This document shows, piece after piece, positions 26,150-39,100 of a DNA stretch of 64,000 nt (positions within the stretch are counted from its first letter, which is position 1; each line of letters begins with the position of its first letter). A program made the position numbers and the translations under genes. Where the stretch lies: the NCBI RefSeq assembly GCF_026151205.1, contig NC_087082.1, forward strand, positions 15,781,365 to 15,845,364, read 5' to 3'. The stretch is from Bolinopsis microptera (lineage: Eukaryota > Ctenophora > Tentaculata > Lobata > Bolinopsidae). Under the pieces are notes generated by a model that was given only the letters and a program-made list of their open reading frames with translations, ran no database searches and had not been told where the DNA came from.

Positions 26150-26595
26150 ATGTCTTAGTCACTAACTACTAAGTTAGTGTTTTAGTCACTAACTAATAAG
26201 TTAGTGTTTTACTCACTTACTACTATGTTAGTTTTTTTTTTTTTTTTTTTTTTATTTTTAAGAGAGGCTGGGCCAAGATAGCCCACGAGAGGATAGCATT
26301 GAGATGCTCTGCCTACCTCTGGGGTGTGGCAACCCTGGGGAAGGTTGTCGGTGAAATCAGAGTGAACGGTGGAGGATGGTGTAATAAGTGATATGAGTCA
26401 AAATGATACGCTTAAGTGCCAGCTGGGTTTGGAAAAGTAAAACGAGACGAAATAGCATATAAGATAATACTTTAAGTCACCCAGGTCTGATCTACTATGT
26501 TTGTGTTTTAGTCACTAACTAATAAGTTAGTGTTTTAGTCACTAACTAATAAGTTAGTGTTTTAGTCACTAACTACTAAGGTAGTGTTTTAATCT
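26150..26595. repeat. 27-bp repeat interrupted by a retroelement
   Basis: A unit around GTTTTAGTCACTAACTAATA AGTTAGT is repeated at 26155-26230 and again at 26505-26590. The inner words CACTAACT / AGTTAGTG are inverted. The two blocks are one array split by the inserted element at about 26228-26500. Confidence 0.85.
26228..26500 (-). mobile_element. poly-A retroelement copy (SINE-like or LINE 3' end)
   Basis: A run of more than 20 Ts marks the poly-A tail of an element inserted on the minus strand, with about 245 bp of unique sequence upstream of it. The flanks are CTACTATGTTA on the left and CTACTATGTTT on the right, a plausible target-site duplication of about 10 bp cut from the surrounding 27-bp array. 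No tRNA-like promoter boxes were recognised and there is no coding capacity, so the class is open. Confidence 0.65.
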
Positions 26596-26599
26596 TTCT

Positions 26600-29500
26600 T
26601 TACTTACTTTCGTTCAGTGTTAGACTTACTAAGTTATTTGCTGCTGGTGAACACAGGTAATCACTAATCCTCTTACAACGTGTTCATTGTTCATTAATAT
26701 TTCAGTACTAAGCACACAATCATATGTAGTATTATGTACAATAATATCCATATTTCTTGTTCAACATATTATATAATTCTACACTGTTATTCATAATCCC
26801 CTTACGTAATGTTAATCTTGTACTCTTAACCACCGACCAGGGAGGCTAGACTTTCTGTTGCGCTGATAGCTATGCCTGTGGTTGACCTACACCGTAGTAT
26901 ATTACTTTAGTTTGAATGTCTCCCAACGTCAGTAATCTATATAGTAACACGTCACTTGATATCCGATATAGTTGTATTGGATTGAACATGTTTTGCAGCT
27001 CGTTGATTTGATACTCAATACTACAAATGCTGACTTGCGTCGCCATGGTAACGTGCATTAGGAGCTGATTTATTTGATTATTGTCGACATGTATAGCTGA
27101 TCAGCTCAATGTCAGCACTGAAACACCCCTCATCATGATCCTTGATTGGCTGGTTGGTGACGTGTCATGACGTGATTGGATGATCGGGAACACGTTGTCC
27201 TGTTATCGTGTGTAAGCATCGTGAGTAGTGCTTGTTTCGGATAATGTGAAAAATCAGCTGGTTAGAATGAAAGTCGGATTGACTTGACACATCCAGATCG
27301 TCAACATTTAAAAGTTTAAATCATGAATTTTTTAATTCGTGAATTACGTAATTCTGGAATTTAACGTTTACGTTAAATTTAAAGTTTTACAAAACATTGA
27401 AGAAAATTCGAGCTCAACGTGCTTAATTAACTTTGGAGAAGGTCCCAGAATTAAATAAATATTAGATTACATGCTAAGATCACACTAATCGTACTTACTA
27501 GTAATATCATACTTTCCACCTGCGATAACAGCTCAAAATTTATAATGTATTATATGCAAATTGCAGCCTTGGAAACTTCCTTTAGTTGTAGACGTTTTTC
27601 TTTCGGTTTAAATTAGGACCGAAGTGACCACCTTCCATTATTTGTTTACAGTAACAGTACTGCTACTTATAGCAGAAAACTGAAGATTGCAATTGCATGC
27701 GTATTATTTCCTGTTTTGACATTGGTGAATGGTCTTTATGTCACTACCTCAAACATTTTAGGCTATTTATGCTCACCATTAATTCCAAATTAGTACTACG
27801 ATTTAAAAGAACACTTCTTCATATCAGTAGGATTATAAGACACAGACTACCACTTAGCGGCCGCAGACAGCCCAGATGTGATCTGATACTTTCAATATTT
27901 GGCCGGTAATTCCAATCAATATAACCCTTAATAACCCTCAATAACCGCATTTTGACCACAAAGCACGAGCTAATCTCTGATAAACAGTAGATCAGGTATA
28001 GTAGGAAGAAACTTGACATCTCTTATGTGCTACTACCCGCCGGTATTTGCTAGAAGATGGACTGTGCAAGCTTTTAATCACTTAATAGTTTGGTAATGAA
28101 ATAATTGGTCTACTTGCTGCTCCTGATATAGTATAGTAGAAACTGTATGTCTCCGTTATCATTGCACGTGCTACAGCTAAAGTTATTTAAATTTATGTAA
28201 CTTAAATATATCTGTTATATCTCTTGTGATAAAAAGTAAGTTTGTCTTACTCTTATAGTAAGGGTCATGTAAATTAGTACACGCTAAGTAGATATTATAA
28301 GGGTGCAGATTTTAATTTAGGGTTCAGGGTTTAAACCTAACATTTTATATGGGTTTCTAAAAAATATATACTTAATTGAGATTGGATGCTTACAGTAACC
28401 GTGACCTCTAATCCAAGTTACATTCCTACAGAGAGTTTCTGATGAATTATAAAACGTTTGCCAATGATCATCGAGATAAATTGACATAAGATCCGTAAAG
28501 TTACGTATCATATTTCTGTTGTTAGTTCCTTTATGAAGGGTATCCTAGGGCACGGGGGCTGTATATTTATGATTGATTACAATAATCATCAAACCTGGCT
28601 TTGTAAATCTTTAATGTTGGTTCGTTACTAAGTTACGTCGTTCATGTTTACAGTTAAACTTCCCATCTCGGATTGAAATGCTGCAGTGTATGTTAACTTG
28701 AAAACTGTTGTATTTTCCGCATACTCTGACAATATTTAACAGTGTAATTTGATATTTTAGACTGCTATATGTCATTTTCATTACAGAGTAATCATGTTTA
28801 AGTTTGCTTACCAAAGGGTTCACATTTGCTTTGACTGTAACAGCAAAGTTAGAATCTACCGCTGAACGTTGTTTGATTGTTAAGGCTTTGTACAGGGTTG
28901 ATATTTCCTCGCTGATTTCACCGAGAAGCTTAGTTTCACCCTGTTTCACCCTGTTTCACCCTGTTAACAGTTCTGGATACAACTAGATGGGGACTTGTGT
29001 CACTGCTATGTATAGTAAGTTAAGTGATTTTCAGGAGTCAGAATCGGTGAGCATGCGTTTTATTCATCAACACTTTTAAAACCACACGGACACTTTACTT
29101 GCTTCCCGGACGCATCATTATTGATTACATATCTATAATGCTTTTGGACACGAAGAGATACATGATTACATATCTAATAGAGCCATTATGATCATCAAGT
29201 ACTGTGGTGTTTAGGATCATGTCTCTCTTAGCCTATAAACTGTTATATTGAGTGTATCTGTAGTAGGTTCTAGAATCTTACTACAAACTATAACGAACTT
29301 CTCGATCTACTTAAAGACTGTTTACATTTTAGAACTTGGTGAGCTAGAAGCTGCTGTGCTCAAGTCATTTCAGTCGCTGCTGTGCTTGTCGCGTTACTGC
29401 TATTTATATAGTTTTTAAACCTTCAAGCATCATCTAGCTAAATCTGGAAGTCAATGTGGAAAAGGAAGCCTATTAATATCTTTTCGTTAAGTTATCTCAA

Positions 29501-31207
29501 GTGTGGGATATAATATATCGTGCACTGTGATCTGTATTTTTCTTAAACAAGGATTGTTAAATAATTTTCAAGCATCATCAAGCTTAATCTGGAAGTCGAT
29601 GTTGAAATAGAATGACAAGGAAGCCTATTATTATCTATTTGTTAAATAATCTAAAGCTTAGATCATTCCTTTTGAAGCCCACGTGAGATAAAATATATCG
29701 TGCACTATAATCCGAATTATTCTTAGAAAAGAGTTGTTAAATAAGTTTTAATACATAATGTTAACTATAAAACAAATAATTTAGTTATAGGATGGATTAC
29801 TGACGGAGCATAATGTTGTGTAAGTTTATTTGAGTGCGTTCCAAATTCCAATCCCCATCTTTCTTTTGTCTAGCTTTTTGTACTAAAACACCTTTTTTAA
29901 AACAGCCATTAACCATTATGTAGATATTGATTACTTTTATTATATTTGGTATTATCCAGATCGGCACTCACGACGTAGATCGATTCTTAATAATATTAGA
30001 ACTAGTATTTATAAATCTATATTATGAAAATATAAATATAATGCTTTTAAACTTATTATGTACTCCGTCTAAAACTGTTCGTTAATATTGACTCATGAGA
30101 ACGTTTTAATACACGCAAACTTGCTTGTAAGTTTTACTTAGGGAATAGTTCAGACAACATAAGAATATATCACAAGATTTTAAATAATAAGTTTGTTAAT
30201 GCAGTCAGGTATAACATATTAAGCAACTGATATGTATAGTCCGATATTACACACTGCATAGTGGTATCAATAAACTTGAGGACACAAGATTATGTATTTA
30301 AGATAGCTCCATCATCGCCAATATAACGAGAAATATTCGCCCAATATTATGCTGCACACAATTTATTATTTCCCATATTTTGCTTATTTCCCATATTTTC
30401 GTTGATAAGCTGCCACATCTTTTGACTAAAACCCCTGTTCATGTTCTTATGTGACGGCCTAAATAAATCGTGAAGGACATATCATTCACATGATACAACA
30501 CCAACAAGGTTCTAGTTAACTGATATGTGCGATGTTATTATATCAACATCCTCCCAGCTTCCCTCCTACAGTCTGCAATACAAATACACAAGTTTTATAG
30601 TTCCAACCAAATCACCACACTGTTAATTATAAACTCCGCAGTACTCCTGTACTGGCCTCACTGCTTGTGTCAACTCTTGTCTCGTGTTGTTTGTTAGCTT
30701 GTGGTCACCTTATCACACAACACAATTATTATTACGCGTTTCCGTGATTTTAGCCTGGACCAGCACATTGAAAAGGAGAACATGTACACGTTACTGTCCT
30801 CTATTGTTGTGATTTAAGTTACGTGAGGTTTGTCAATGTCACAATTATATAATTTACCGTTTATTTGAATTGGTAGCTCCCTGGTACGTTAAGAACTAGG
30901 GGGACTTATTTAATGTTTTATTTATTTGTAATGGTTGATGATAATTTCTGTTGTGAACCTTTTTTTGTACACTTAATTTTGTGTGTATTAGATTTAATTA
31001 TAGTTAAATTGAAACATCCTTAATCATTTTGGTTAGTGTCCCTACATATTTGTTACATTTATTTTGTGCTGTGACGTTAAAGCTGGTCTTATTTTATTAA
31101 TCAAGTTCAGCCGCGAAACTTCAGTAACCGTTTTAAGATTCAGGAATATTTTCACGCGTATTTATTATTTAAGTTACGCAGTTCTGACAGTTTCTTGTAG
31201 CTAAGAT
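26600..31207. other. no confident gene
   Basis: AT-rich DNA with scattered short open frames. The longest, 28611-28949 on the minus strand, starts only at GTG codons in a short GGGTGAAACA repeat and has no recognised similarity. Two related segments, near 29415-29520 and 29565-29700 ('tcaagcatcatc...aatctggaagtc...atcgtgcact'), form an imperfect direct duplication of about 150 bp. Confidence 0.35.
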
Positions 31208-34200
31208 ATGAGTGTCAGTGTTGTTGATGTTCTGCAGCCTGAGCAAGCACCCCCTCCAGCTATGGAACCTGACAGAAAAGTATCGTAAGTCTGCCGCGGG
31301 GTGAATTTTGACTATTTCTATGGACTTTACTAGATTCAAAGTCAGACTTTTTTATGTACTGGATTTAAAGTCAGACTTTTTTATGGACTGGATTCAAAGT
31401 CCGACTTTTTTATGGACTGGATTCAAAGTCAGATTTTTTATGGACTGGATTCAAAGTCAGACTTTTTTATGGACTGGATTCAAAGTTAGACTTTTTTATG
31501 GACTGCATTCAAAGTTAGACTTTTTATGGACTGGATTCAAAGTTAGACTTTTCTAAATTAAACTACGCCATACTAGACCACTCTATAGTCTATACAAAAC
31601 AACACTAAACTGTGCTAGAAATAATTGTTCTAATATTTTACTCAAAATTACTTGGATTAGATACTTAAAATGAGTTATTACTTATTAGAATCATAATATT
31701 ATACTAGACTATTTAGATTTAAACACTATACTTTAATACAACTTTAAGTTAGACTAATCTAACAAATTCTTCCAATTCAGTCTGGTCCGGTGCTTCTTCC
31801 TAGAAGATAATATATTTAACTTCCATGAAATACAATTATAAATTAGACTAAGGTCTTCTTCAGAAAGCCTAAAGGACCCAATTCTTGTACATATAATATT
31901 TTAATATAATCTCTATAATACCACCCGAACCGTCTCAATATCTCAGATGTGTGTTGTGAGGTGTGTGTTGTGTGTTGTGTGAGAATGAGATGAAGCAAGG
32001 GAGATAGTATCCTTCGCTAAAGGGAGATAGTATCTTCATCTACCAATAGGTAGCCAGTGAGTTATGCACAGAGAAAACCCTGATTCTTTTCGAATGTAAT
32101 ATTGCACTTGGAAATTGATCGGGAAAAGAAGCAAGTTTTCAAAAATCATCAGAAAATTGAAAGCCTACGATTCCTCTTCTCCAAGTGTCCCCTTTACCAA
32201 TCAGCTAAAATCAATCAAATTCCCAATGTTTTTCTCAAAAAAAAGAACTCAAGTCCATTTCAAGCTCGAAATAATGACCACTAACCACAAACACTTGCAA
32301 ATGACGCATTAGAATTTGCGACTAAAATTCTACAAGCATTAAAGTGAGCTGTAAACCGTTTTATTTCAGATACGAATTCACACCTGCTGATACTATGACT
32401 GAAACTCTGAATATCTCGGCTGAGGGAACACCTCCCAAAAAGAGGGTTCAAAAGATAAAAGAGGAGACTCCAATCAAAGAGAGTTTTGCGGGATCCAAGA
32501 GTCAAGAAGTAAGTTAATTTAACTCTCACCGCATTCATACAAATATGTATTATGTCGAAGAACAATTGTAGTAGAGGCATGTACCGCCAACTCGCCACGG
32601 AAAGACCTGATAACACAGACCTGTAATAATAAACCGCTATAACATATCCCATTATTTCATCCCGAACTCACCCTCAATTCCCCTCCAGGTACACTGCCGG
32701 GCCTCTATAGAGTTTATCCGACCTGCCAGTGCGCGGCGCAACAAAACACGCTCCTCTGTGTTCGATAATACCCCACCTCCCTCAACTCCTAGACGTGTCT
32801 CTAACGGTATCTCTAAGTGAGTATGCTGTGCTCTTCGTCGTGGGGCGAAGCAAATGCTTCTTTATCTATCTATGTGCATTTCTGAATGATGATTTAAATG
32901 ATACCCACTGCATGTTTATTAGTTTATCGTTTAGGGGTGAGTTTCTCTTTTTGTCTGAAGATTTCAGGCTTTAAATTGACGCTCAACTGAAACTTAATGT
33001 TCGTAACGAATAATTTCTAAAACCGCTGTAACTGCCATTATGTTTTGTTGATTTTAAACACCAGTGTAACTTGAACCGCTTAGCTGCTTTATTTCTTTTG
33101 TTCTGCTTTAGTGCAATCGTGATCTTTGCGTGCATGTCTTCTCCATGTCAGAATGTGAACAATTCAATTTTTACAAAGCATTCAGCACATTCAATCCTGA
33201 GTTAAATTTAACTCATGTCAGCATATATGTACTTATATAATGTAGAGTGTAGATTTTATAAAAGAAAATGTAGTCTTTATGACTTGGTCTCTGTGAATAT
33301 CATAAGCACGCAATTAAAAACTGTTAATTAATTAAATATCTAATTATTGAGTAATACATTTTTAGTATTAAAGTCCCATTGATTATAGATTCTAACTTGA
33401 AGCTAACTTCGAACAAATTAACATTACCTATAATTCTATCTGAGTATAACATACCTGACTATTTGGTGTTTTGGTGGAGTTGTGATCGTGTAGCCCTGTT
33501 AAATCCTTACTTCATTCTCATAAGCTCATTTAACGCATGAAACTTAGCTGTTCTTATCTTGCTGAAAAAGTTTAATGCACCGCTGACACTGCTCCTCAAT
33601 GCATGTAGGAGCCGACCGGATCAAAAAGTTCAGACTGGACCAGACCGGACCAGATCAGCAATATAGTATCTGGTTGACTGGGCCCAGATCTCATAAAATC
33701 TTTTATTTATCATATCACGTGATATTATCATATGATTTACCGGGTGTTTCTACCTTAAAGTTAAAAACGCGCAATTCTCGCGCGTCCAAATGTGCAGATC
33801 ATCTTAAGCTCTGAAAGTTATACTTGAACAGACTTTTTTCCTGTTTCTCTCGCCAGTTTTTTATATATGTTTGTTTGAGTCTCCGGTACTCGGAAGTTTT
33901 TACAAGAGTTCACAAAGATGACGACACTGCAGCTATGATCCCGGAGTTTCAAGAGGAACAGCCTACGTCTATTTCTTGCTTCACTTCACGTGTATACAGG
34001 ATCCGGATCATGAGCAAAACAGTTTTATACCTCAGACTCTTAATTTTTGAGGAAATCAGATTCGGGGCAATTTAATAAATCAGAAGCGGCTAGAGATGAT
34101 TCGTACAAGTAATGAACAATGAGTGGGGCTAATCAGCTAACCAGCAGTTTGGCAAACATTACTCCCTCTGATAGCTGTAGTGAGTGTAGTAGCAGTACTA

Positions 34201-35269
34201 CCTCTGATCCATCCTGGCCGACCAAGACAAAGCTACTTGTCCATGTTACTGAAGGAAGTTGGGACAAACTCTAAAGAGGAACTGCGCACCCTGATGCGGG
34301 ACCGGGAAATGCGATATATGGAGGGGGTTATCTGGCGTAGATCGGACTTAGTTCCGACATAGTAGTAGTAGTACTCCCTCTGATCCATCCTAAATTACCC
34401 CCTCGAACATGATCCTCTCCTTTTTGAATAACAAATGATCCCTTCTCAGTAACAACTTCTAAATAAAACATAATTAGTTAAAGCTGGTTAACTGAATCAA
34501 TTTTCATCTTTGTAATTTGCTGATCCAGGTCCGGCAGATTTTGAAACCGGAACAGCTGGAAAATCGGCCCGATATCCAGTCGGCTCCTAATGCGAGCCAG
34601 CTGACCAACCTCCTATAAGCTGCTGAACGTAACCCAGCTGGAGGTTTGTCACCAGTTTGTCACCAGTTTGTCACTTGTACTGTAACAGCGTCACCGTCAT
34701 TGTCTCCGATCACTGATCACCGGCACAACTCCACCCGTGGCTAAATGTAGTCGGGTATGTTTCAGTCAGCGTTACTCTAGATCGCCGTACGCCACACACG
34801 AGCCAATGAGTAACGGAAAACAAGACGGATATAGGCCCACAACCCCCTTCGCTCAGCACAACCACGTTACTGAACAACAGGTAGAGTTTAATTGATTAAT
34901 TGGGGAATAAGCAGATTAATTGAGATGTACCAATTAAATGATCTGTTAAAATGCTATCCAGCGAACAAAAGATCACAGTTTTGGTGTCCACAATTTCGAC
35001 TAGAACAATTTCGACTTACACCCACACATACTTTATCAACTTCAAGACTCAAGAGCCATGCAAAATGCTTATTAGTGACCCTATTCTAAAACTTTTGGCC
35101 TCATACGTACTTGACTATATAATGCGGTGCAGTCAGGGTCTGACATGCCTTCGTCCAGGTATTTTCACCTCGAAGAGAAAGAACGATCACCCCAATGGTG
35201 AAAACCCCTGTCCCCCCACCCTTCGTTCGCCCTCCTCCTGGTGGATATTCCAGCAACATTTTCGGATGA
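31208..35269 (+). CDS. Jupiter/JPT-like protein, copy 1 (five exons)
   Basis: Exons: 31208-31284, 32370-32508, 32689-32816, 34766-34880 and 35159-35269, ending in TGA. Phases agree at each GT-AG junction, giving 189 residues. The protein is hydrophilic and rich in Pro, Ser, Thr and Arg, and looks disordered. The C-terminus, VRPPPGGYSSNIFG, matches the PPGG-S-x-IFG motif of Jupiter / JPT1 (HN1) proteins, which in flies bind microtubules. Other segments (TPPKKRVQKIKEETP, RSSVFDNTPPPSTPRR) look like phospho-regulated basic/Pro-rich linkers. The start ATG opens exon 1 with no competing upstream in-frame ATG noticed. Family assignment rests mainly on the C-terminal motif and is moderate; the exon structure is well supported by the duplicate at 36-41.6 kb. 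Confidence 0.7.
31310..31556. repeat. 29-bp minisatellite, about 8 copies
   Basis: A unit around TGGATTCAAAGTCAGACTTT TTTATGGAC, starting about 25 bp inside intron 1 of the Jupiter-like gene. The 82-codon frame through it is an artefact of the repeat. Confidence 0.93.
33601..34594. mobile_element. possible 1-kb DNA transposon with inverted ends
   Basis: The left end GCATGTAGGAGCCGACCGGA matches, with one indel, the reverse complement of the right end (GCATTAGGAGCCGACTGGAT). No transposase is recognisable inside, though fragments of open frame and a repeated 'ctccctctgat(a/cc)' word occur. It lies in intron 3 of copy 1 of the Jupiter-like gene; the matching intron of copy 2 seems to lack it, which suggests insertion after the duplication. 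Confidence 0.45.
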
Positions 35270-36101
35270 AGATATTATCGGATTAGTTATCACATTCCAT
35301 GATGGAATGATTCCATTGCTCCTTAGAGCATGGATTTTTTACATGAACATGATTATTGTATTCTTGTAGATACAATGTCTCTTACATGTTGGAAAATTTT
35401 GAACTTAAATATTTAGAAATCAAGAAATAGAGTCAACTTTCAAAAATTTTGGCTCTGAATAATAGTACCATATCTTAACATATATATATATATGATTTAG
35501 CTTTTAATGTACGAAAAAATAAGCTAATTGTTGAATTTTTAAATTTTTCACTTACCACAATTTATTTTTTTCAAACAACGATTTAATTTTGTACCTTTCT
35601 ATCGAAGGTGTAGACTTAAAGTCAAAACTTACTTTTAATTTTCATGTAGATTTAATCTGCACGCCAAATAAGTTATCCACCAAATAAGTTATCCACTTTT
35701 GAGTAATTTATTCTGCTTTTACTTGTTGAGTATTTACGAGGGTTTCAAAGAGTAAATGTAAAAATGTATAAACTATAAACGTGTGGAAGAATTCCGAATA
35801 TACTGGTGTGTAAACAAATAGTAAAGAGAGATAAATTATTTGCTTTCAGGTTTTTTTTGCACGGACCCTGAAAATTGTGATGTAAATATCATTAACCCCT
35901 TATTTTATGTATTTGTTTATAAAAAAAAAGAAAGTAAGTTTCATTTCGTAGATCATTCAAAGGCCTCTGCTTTTCGTTAGCTTAGTGAATGATAGCACAA
36001 AGCATGTGCAAGTAAAGCATTATAATTAACTGCAACTAAAACGCTACAAGCACATAAATGTGAGTTTCAAACCGTTTTATTATTATTTTATATTATTTCA
36101 G

Positions 36102-39100
36102 ATACGAATGCACACCTGCTGATACTATGACTGAAACTCTGAATATCTCGGCTGAAGGAACACCTCCAAAAAAGAAGGTTCAAAAGATGAAAGAAGAGAC
36201 ACCGGTTAAAAAGAGTTTCGCGGGATCCAAGAGTCAGGACGTAAGTTATCTTGAAATCAAACAGTTTAATTCGCTCATAGTTCCCAATACTAAGCGTACT
36301 ATATTATATATATATATATTTCATGTATTCTCAATATATACTTCTTATCTAAGGTACAGAACGCACTATGTGCTACAGACCTATAACTAGTTCTACATTA
36401 GCCACTATTTCACCTCGTTTCACCCCTAACATGTACCTCTTCATTGCCCACTATTTCACCTCGTTTCACAATTCACCCCTAACATGTACCTCTTCATTGC
36501 CCACTATTGCACCTCGTTTCACCCCTAACTTGTACCTCTTCATTGCCCACTATTTCACCTCGTTTCACCCCTAACATGTACCTCTTCATTGCCCACTATT
36601 TCACCTCGTTTCACCCCTAACATGTACCTCTTCATTGCCCACTATTGCACCTCGTTTCACCCCTAACTTGTACCTCTTCATTGCCCACTATTTCACCTCG
36701 TTTCACCCCTAACATGTACATCTTCATTGCCCACTATTTCACCTCGTTTCACCCCTAACATGTACCTCTTCATTGCCCACTATTTCACCTCGTTTCACCC
36801 CTAACTTGTACCTCTTCATTGCCCACTATTTCACCTCGTTTCACCCCTAACTTCCCTACCAGGTACATTGCAGAGACTCAATAGAGTTCACCAGACCAGC
36901 CAGTGCGCGGCGCAACAAAAACCGGTCTTCTGTGTTCGACAATACTCCTCCTAAATCTACTCCTAGACGTATTCCTAACGGCATTGGAGGGTGAGTAATC
37001 CGTGCTATATTAGTGGGAAATATTTGGAAAATGCTGCTTTAATGCTTTACAATTGTTGTGTTGATCTTTATTAAAGCATTAAGTAATGGCTGTTTTCGGC
37101 TGATGCTCCTGGCTGAACCACTGCATGTTTAGTTGTATATTAAACGGAATTTTGCAGCATGTTTTGAACTGGAAGCTGAGTTTATATTTCGGCATGAGAT
37201 TATTGAGCTTAAAATGTTATACTCAGCTGTTACTTTCTCTTCTAAATTAAAATAATGTGTCTTCTAAAATTACTGCCATTATGTCCCGAGGATTTTAAAC
37301 CTCGGTTAACTTGCACCGCTTAGCTGCTTTAGTGCTTTATTTCTTTTGTTCTGCTTCAGTATTAGCGTGTACGTTGTCCTTGTTTGCATGACGTTTACTT
37401 GTCAGAATGTGCATGATTAATATTTTAAAAGCATTTATCCCATTTTATCCAGAGTTCAGTGTTCAGATATATGTAAATTTTATGAGAAATATGTCGACTT
37501 GGTTGATCCGACAATGCTGATAAAATCGGTGACGACTGAAATGACTTGATTACGGTCATTTCATATTTAATCATAATCAATTTTCGATCCTATGTCGAGG
37601 ACATCAGTAATCAGTTGTTTTCTGTTCACAGATTTAATGAAAATATACTCCATCATGAAAATATACTCCATCATGAAAATATACTCCATCATGAAAATAT
37701 ACTCCATCATGAAAATCTATTCTATATTTTATCTGAATATAACTGTCAGTGTCACCTACATCAGACTGTAGACAATATCAGTCGATGATAACATTGGTCG
37801 AAGTTGGTCTACGTGTTAGTGACAGTAAGGGACCCCATCTCCGTTACTGTGGGTCTATTACTGGCACCAACCCGTAAAACAACTCGGGCCAATGTTAATT
37901 ACATGTAGGTCACACTGACAATAACATACCTGACTAAATAGTAAAGTGGTGGAGTTGTGACAGTGAAGTAAGTGAAGTAAAGCTTTGTTTCATTTAACTC
38001 ATTCAATACTTTGTGTAGCATTTAAAAGCGATTGCTTAGAAGACTTACCATTTTACAAACGGGTGCATTTTATTAATATTTTGGAGTTGATGAATCCAGA
38101 TTTTTGGAACATTTTTGGAACATTTTTGGAACATGTCCCAAAATTGTCCCAAAAGTGTCCCATGCATTTATTTGCCCTAATAAGCTCTAAATAGTGCCAT
38201 AAATAATTGTAAATGATGGATATAGGTAAAAACTAGGCCTAAGAGCCATCAAAACTCAAATAACATTACCCAGGTTCATGGAATGAACGAAAATGAACAA
38301 AAATGAATATTGTCCTAAAAATGCTCAGAACGGTTTAAAATTCGTCGGAAAGTGTTTATATTGGTCCCATGACCACTCAAACCAAGTTTGGGAATCACTG
38401 CATGTCTAGAACCGATGTTACCTATGTTCCAAAATGTTCCAATTTTGGGACAATAATCCTCCTGAGAATCCAGATTTTTGGAACATGGGCACATCGAAGT
38501 ATTGGCTGTATTTAAGTGCTGGGAAGCCTCAATTCGGTTTTCTAAGATGGATATAGGTAAAAACTAGGCCTAAGAGCCATCAAAACTCAAATAACATTAC
38601 CCAGGTTCATGGAATGAACGAAAATGAACAAAAAATGAATATTGTCCTAAAAATGCTCAGAACGGTTTAAAATTGGTCGGAAAGTTTGGGAATCACTTCA
38701 TGTCTAGACCCGATGTTACCAATGTTGTCACAATAATCCTCCTGACATGTCCCAAAATTGTCCCAAAAGTGTCCCATGCATTTATTTGCCCTAATAAGCT
38801 CTAAATAGTGCCATAAATAATTGTAAATGATGGATATAGGTAAAAACTAGGCCTAAGAGCCATCAAAACTCAAATAACATTACCCAGGTTCATGAATGAA
38901 CGAAAATGAACAAAAAATGAATATTGTCCTAAAAATGCTCAGAACGGTTTAAAATTGGTCGGAAAGTTTGGGAATCACTTCATGTCTAGACCCGATGTTA
39001 CCAATGTTGTCACAATAATCCTCCTGAGCATCCAGATTTTTGGAACATGGGGACATCGAAGTGCTGGGAAGCCTCAATTCGGTTTTCTAAGATGGATATA

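Noticed and set aside
28611-28949. 112-codon minus-strand frame
   Set aside because: It starts only at GTG in a short repeat, and no ATG start or similarity supports it.
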